Part shown: positions 31,598 to 32,101 of the stretch, one piece after another | Layout of the letters: each line of letters opens with the position of its first letter | Position numbering within the stretch: the stretch's first letter is position 1 | From: Natrialba taiwanensis DSM 12281 | Lineage (GTDB): Archaea > Halobacteriota > Halobacteria > Halobacteriales > Natrialbaceae | DNA length: 32,101 nt | Direction: 5' to 3' | Assembly: GCF_000337595.1 (NCBI RefSeq) | Contig: NZ_AOIL01000050.1 | Location: 15,482-47,582 of the forward strand | The notes under the pieces: generated by a model | The model's input: only the letters and a program-made list of their open reading frames with translations | Databases searched by the model: none | Told to the model about the DNA's origin: nothing | Position numbers and translations under genes: made by a program

Positions 31598-32101
31598 TCA
31601 GTAGCCACCACTGTGTTGCTCCCGCCTTTCTGCGCCGCTGTCGTTTTCACCCACAGGATCGGCTTCGTCGCGAGCCGTCCCACCGGTATCATCCGCTACC
31701 GGCCGGTCGAGCCGACCCGAACGGACGACGACGGTGTCGGCCACCCGATCCCCGACGCGCTGGCCGGACGGCGAGACGGCCGACGCAAGGACGCCCACGG
31801 CGTATAGCAGCGGCGGAACGCCGAGGCCGTCGACGTACCGCAGGAGGTTCCGCACCGCACTGGCCCTGAGCGTACACGGCTCCCCCTCGGCCGTGGTGAC
31901 CATCAACGAGCGGGCGACCTTGCCGGGCGTACGACTGTACCGCCACTCGAAGACGAACGTATAGGTGAGGTTGACCGGGATGAGAACACCGAACGAGAGT
32001 GCGACCGCGACCGGTCCCTGCGCATCCAGCACCGGCAACACGGAGAGGATGACGTAGCAGATCGGCGCGACGAGCAGGACGTAACAGAGCCCGAGATCGA
32101 T
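31598..32101 (-). CDS. RDD family membrane protein, 5' end cut by the window
   Basis: The frame is open to the right edge, so the N-terminal part is missing (twenty residues, IDLGLCYVLLVAPICYVILS, are visible upstream of an internal GTG at 32041). Two hydrophobic helices precede the diagnostic RDD segment: SRTPGKVARSLMVTTAEG, then SAVRNLLRYVDGL. A last helix follows, and an acidic tail ends ERREQHSGGY. RDD proteins are membrane proteins, some with proposed ion-transport roles, but most are uncharacterised. It converges on the NUDIX gene, with an 11-bp gap. Confidence 0.82.
   Translation of the reverse strand: MDLGLCYVLLVAPICYVILSVLPVLDAQGPVAVALSFGVLIPVNLTYTFVFEWRYSRTPGKVARSLMVTTAEGEPCTLRASAVRNLLRYVDGLGVPPLLYAVGVLASAVSPSGQRVGDRVADTVVVRSGRLDRPVADDTGGTARDEADPVGENDSGAERREQHSGGY

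Overview
The window is a dense, GC-rich stretch of a haloarchaeal chromosome. The evidence is the strongly acidic proteomes, the twin-arginine lipoproteins, the SAMP1-type ubiquitin-like protein, the HalOD1 and amphi-Trp/DUF1508 families, the fused PurN-PurH and GatD. TATA-like elements (often CTTTTG) sit about 27 bases before many start codons, as expected for leaderless mRNAs. A Natrialbaceae-type genus is my inference from gene content and cannot be fixed from this window alone. No rRNA, tRNA, CRISPR array, prophage or intact insertion sequence was seen.

Left part (1-5033): the start of a probable partial gene, a tRNA methylthiotransferase, an AI-2E-type permease, an amphi-Trp/DUF1508 protein, a two-helix membrane peptide and an HNH-like zinc protein. 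Middle-left (5073-9908): a nucleoside/pentose catabolic neighbourhood containing a uridine-phosphorylase-type enzyme, a HalOD1 protein, a PfkB kinase, a DUF63 membrane protein, ribose-1,5-bisphosphate isomerase with both catalytic residues and, divergently, deoxyribose-phosphate aldolase. Together these could carry (deoxy)ribose 1-phosphate from nucleosides into central metabolism, through the pentose-bisphosphate route for ribose and DeoC for deoxyribose.

Middle (10128-17147): a TVGYGD potassium channel with an RCK domain, SAMP1, gatD with a trailing GNAT acetyltransferase, small membrane proteins, a double winged-helix regulator and a Gln/Thr-rich secreted protein. Purine section (17331-20557): purB and a purN-purH fusion diverge from a spacer with two TGCATA-centred palindromes 52 bp apart. 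Next come a membrane protein, a Tat-exported glycerophosphodiesterase and a SIMPL lipoprotein.

Right part: an iron/siderophore-type binding lipoprotein and a translationally coupled TrxR-like flavoprotein that lacks the NAD(P)H domain, behind a DtxR-like operator. carA and an Lrp/AsnC regulator diverge around two matching TTACGAA palindromes. A PHP phosphoesterase and a lipid-kinase-family protein diverge from a single shared CTTTTG element. The most striking non-coding item is at 28485-28573: a TATA box followed at the expected distance by a compact three-way-junction RNA fold. The end of the window holds a CPxC zinc protein, an SRPBCC protein, a Tat lipoprotein overlapping a possible small antisense gene, a type-I IPP-isomerase homologue with Ala in place of the catalytic Cys, and a truncated RDD membrane protein.
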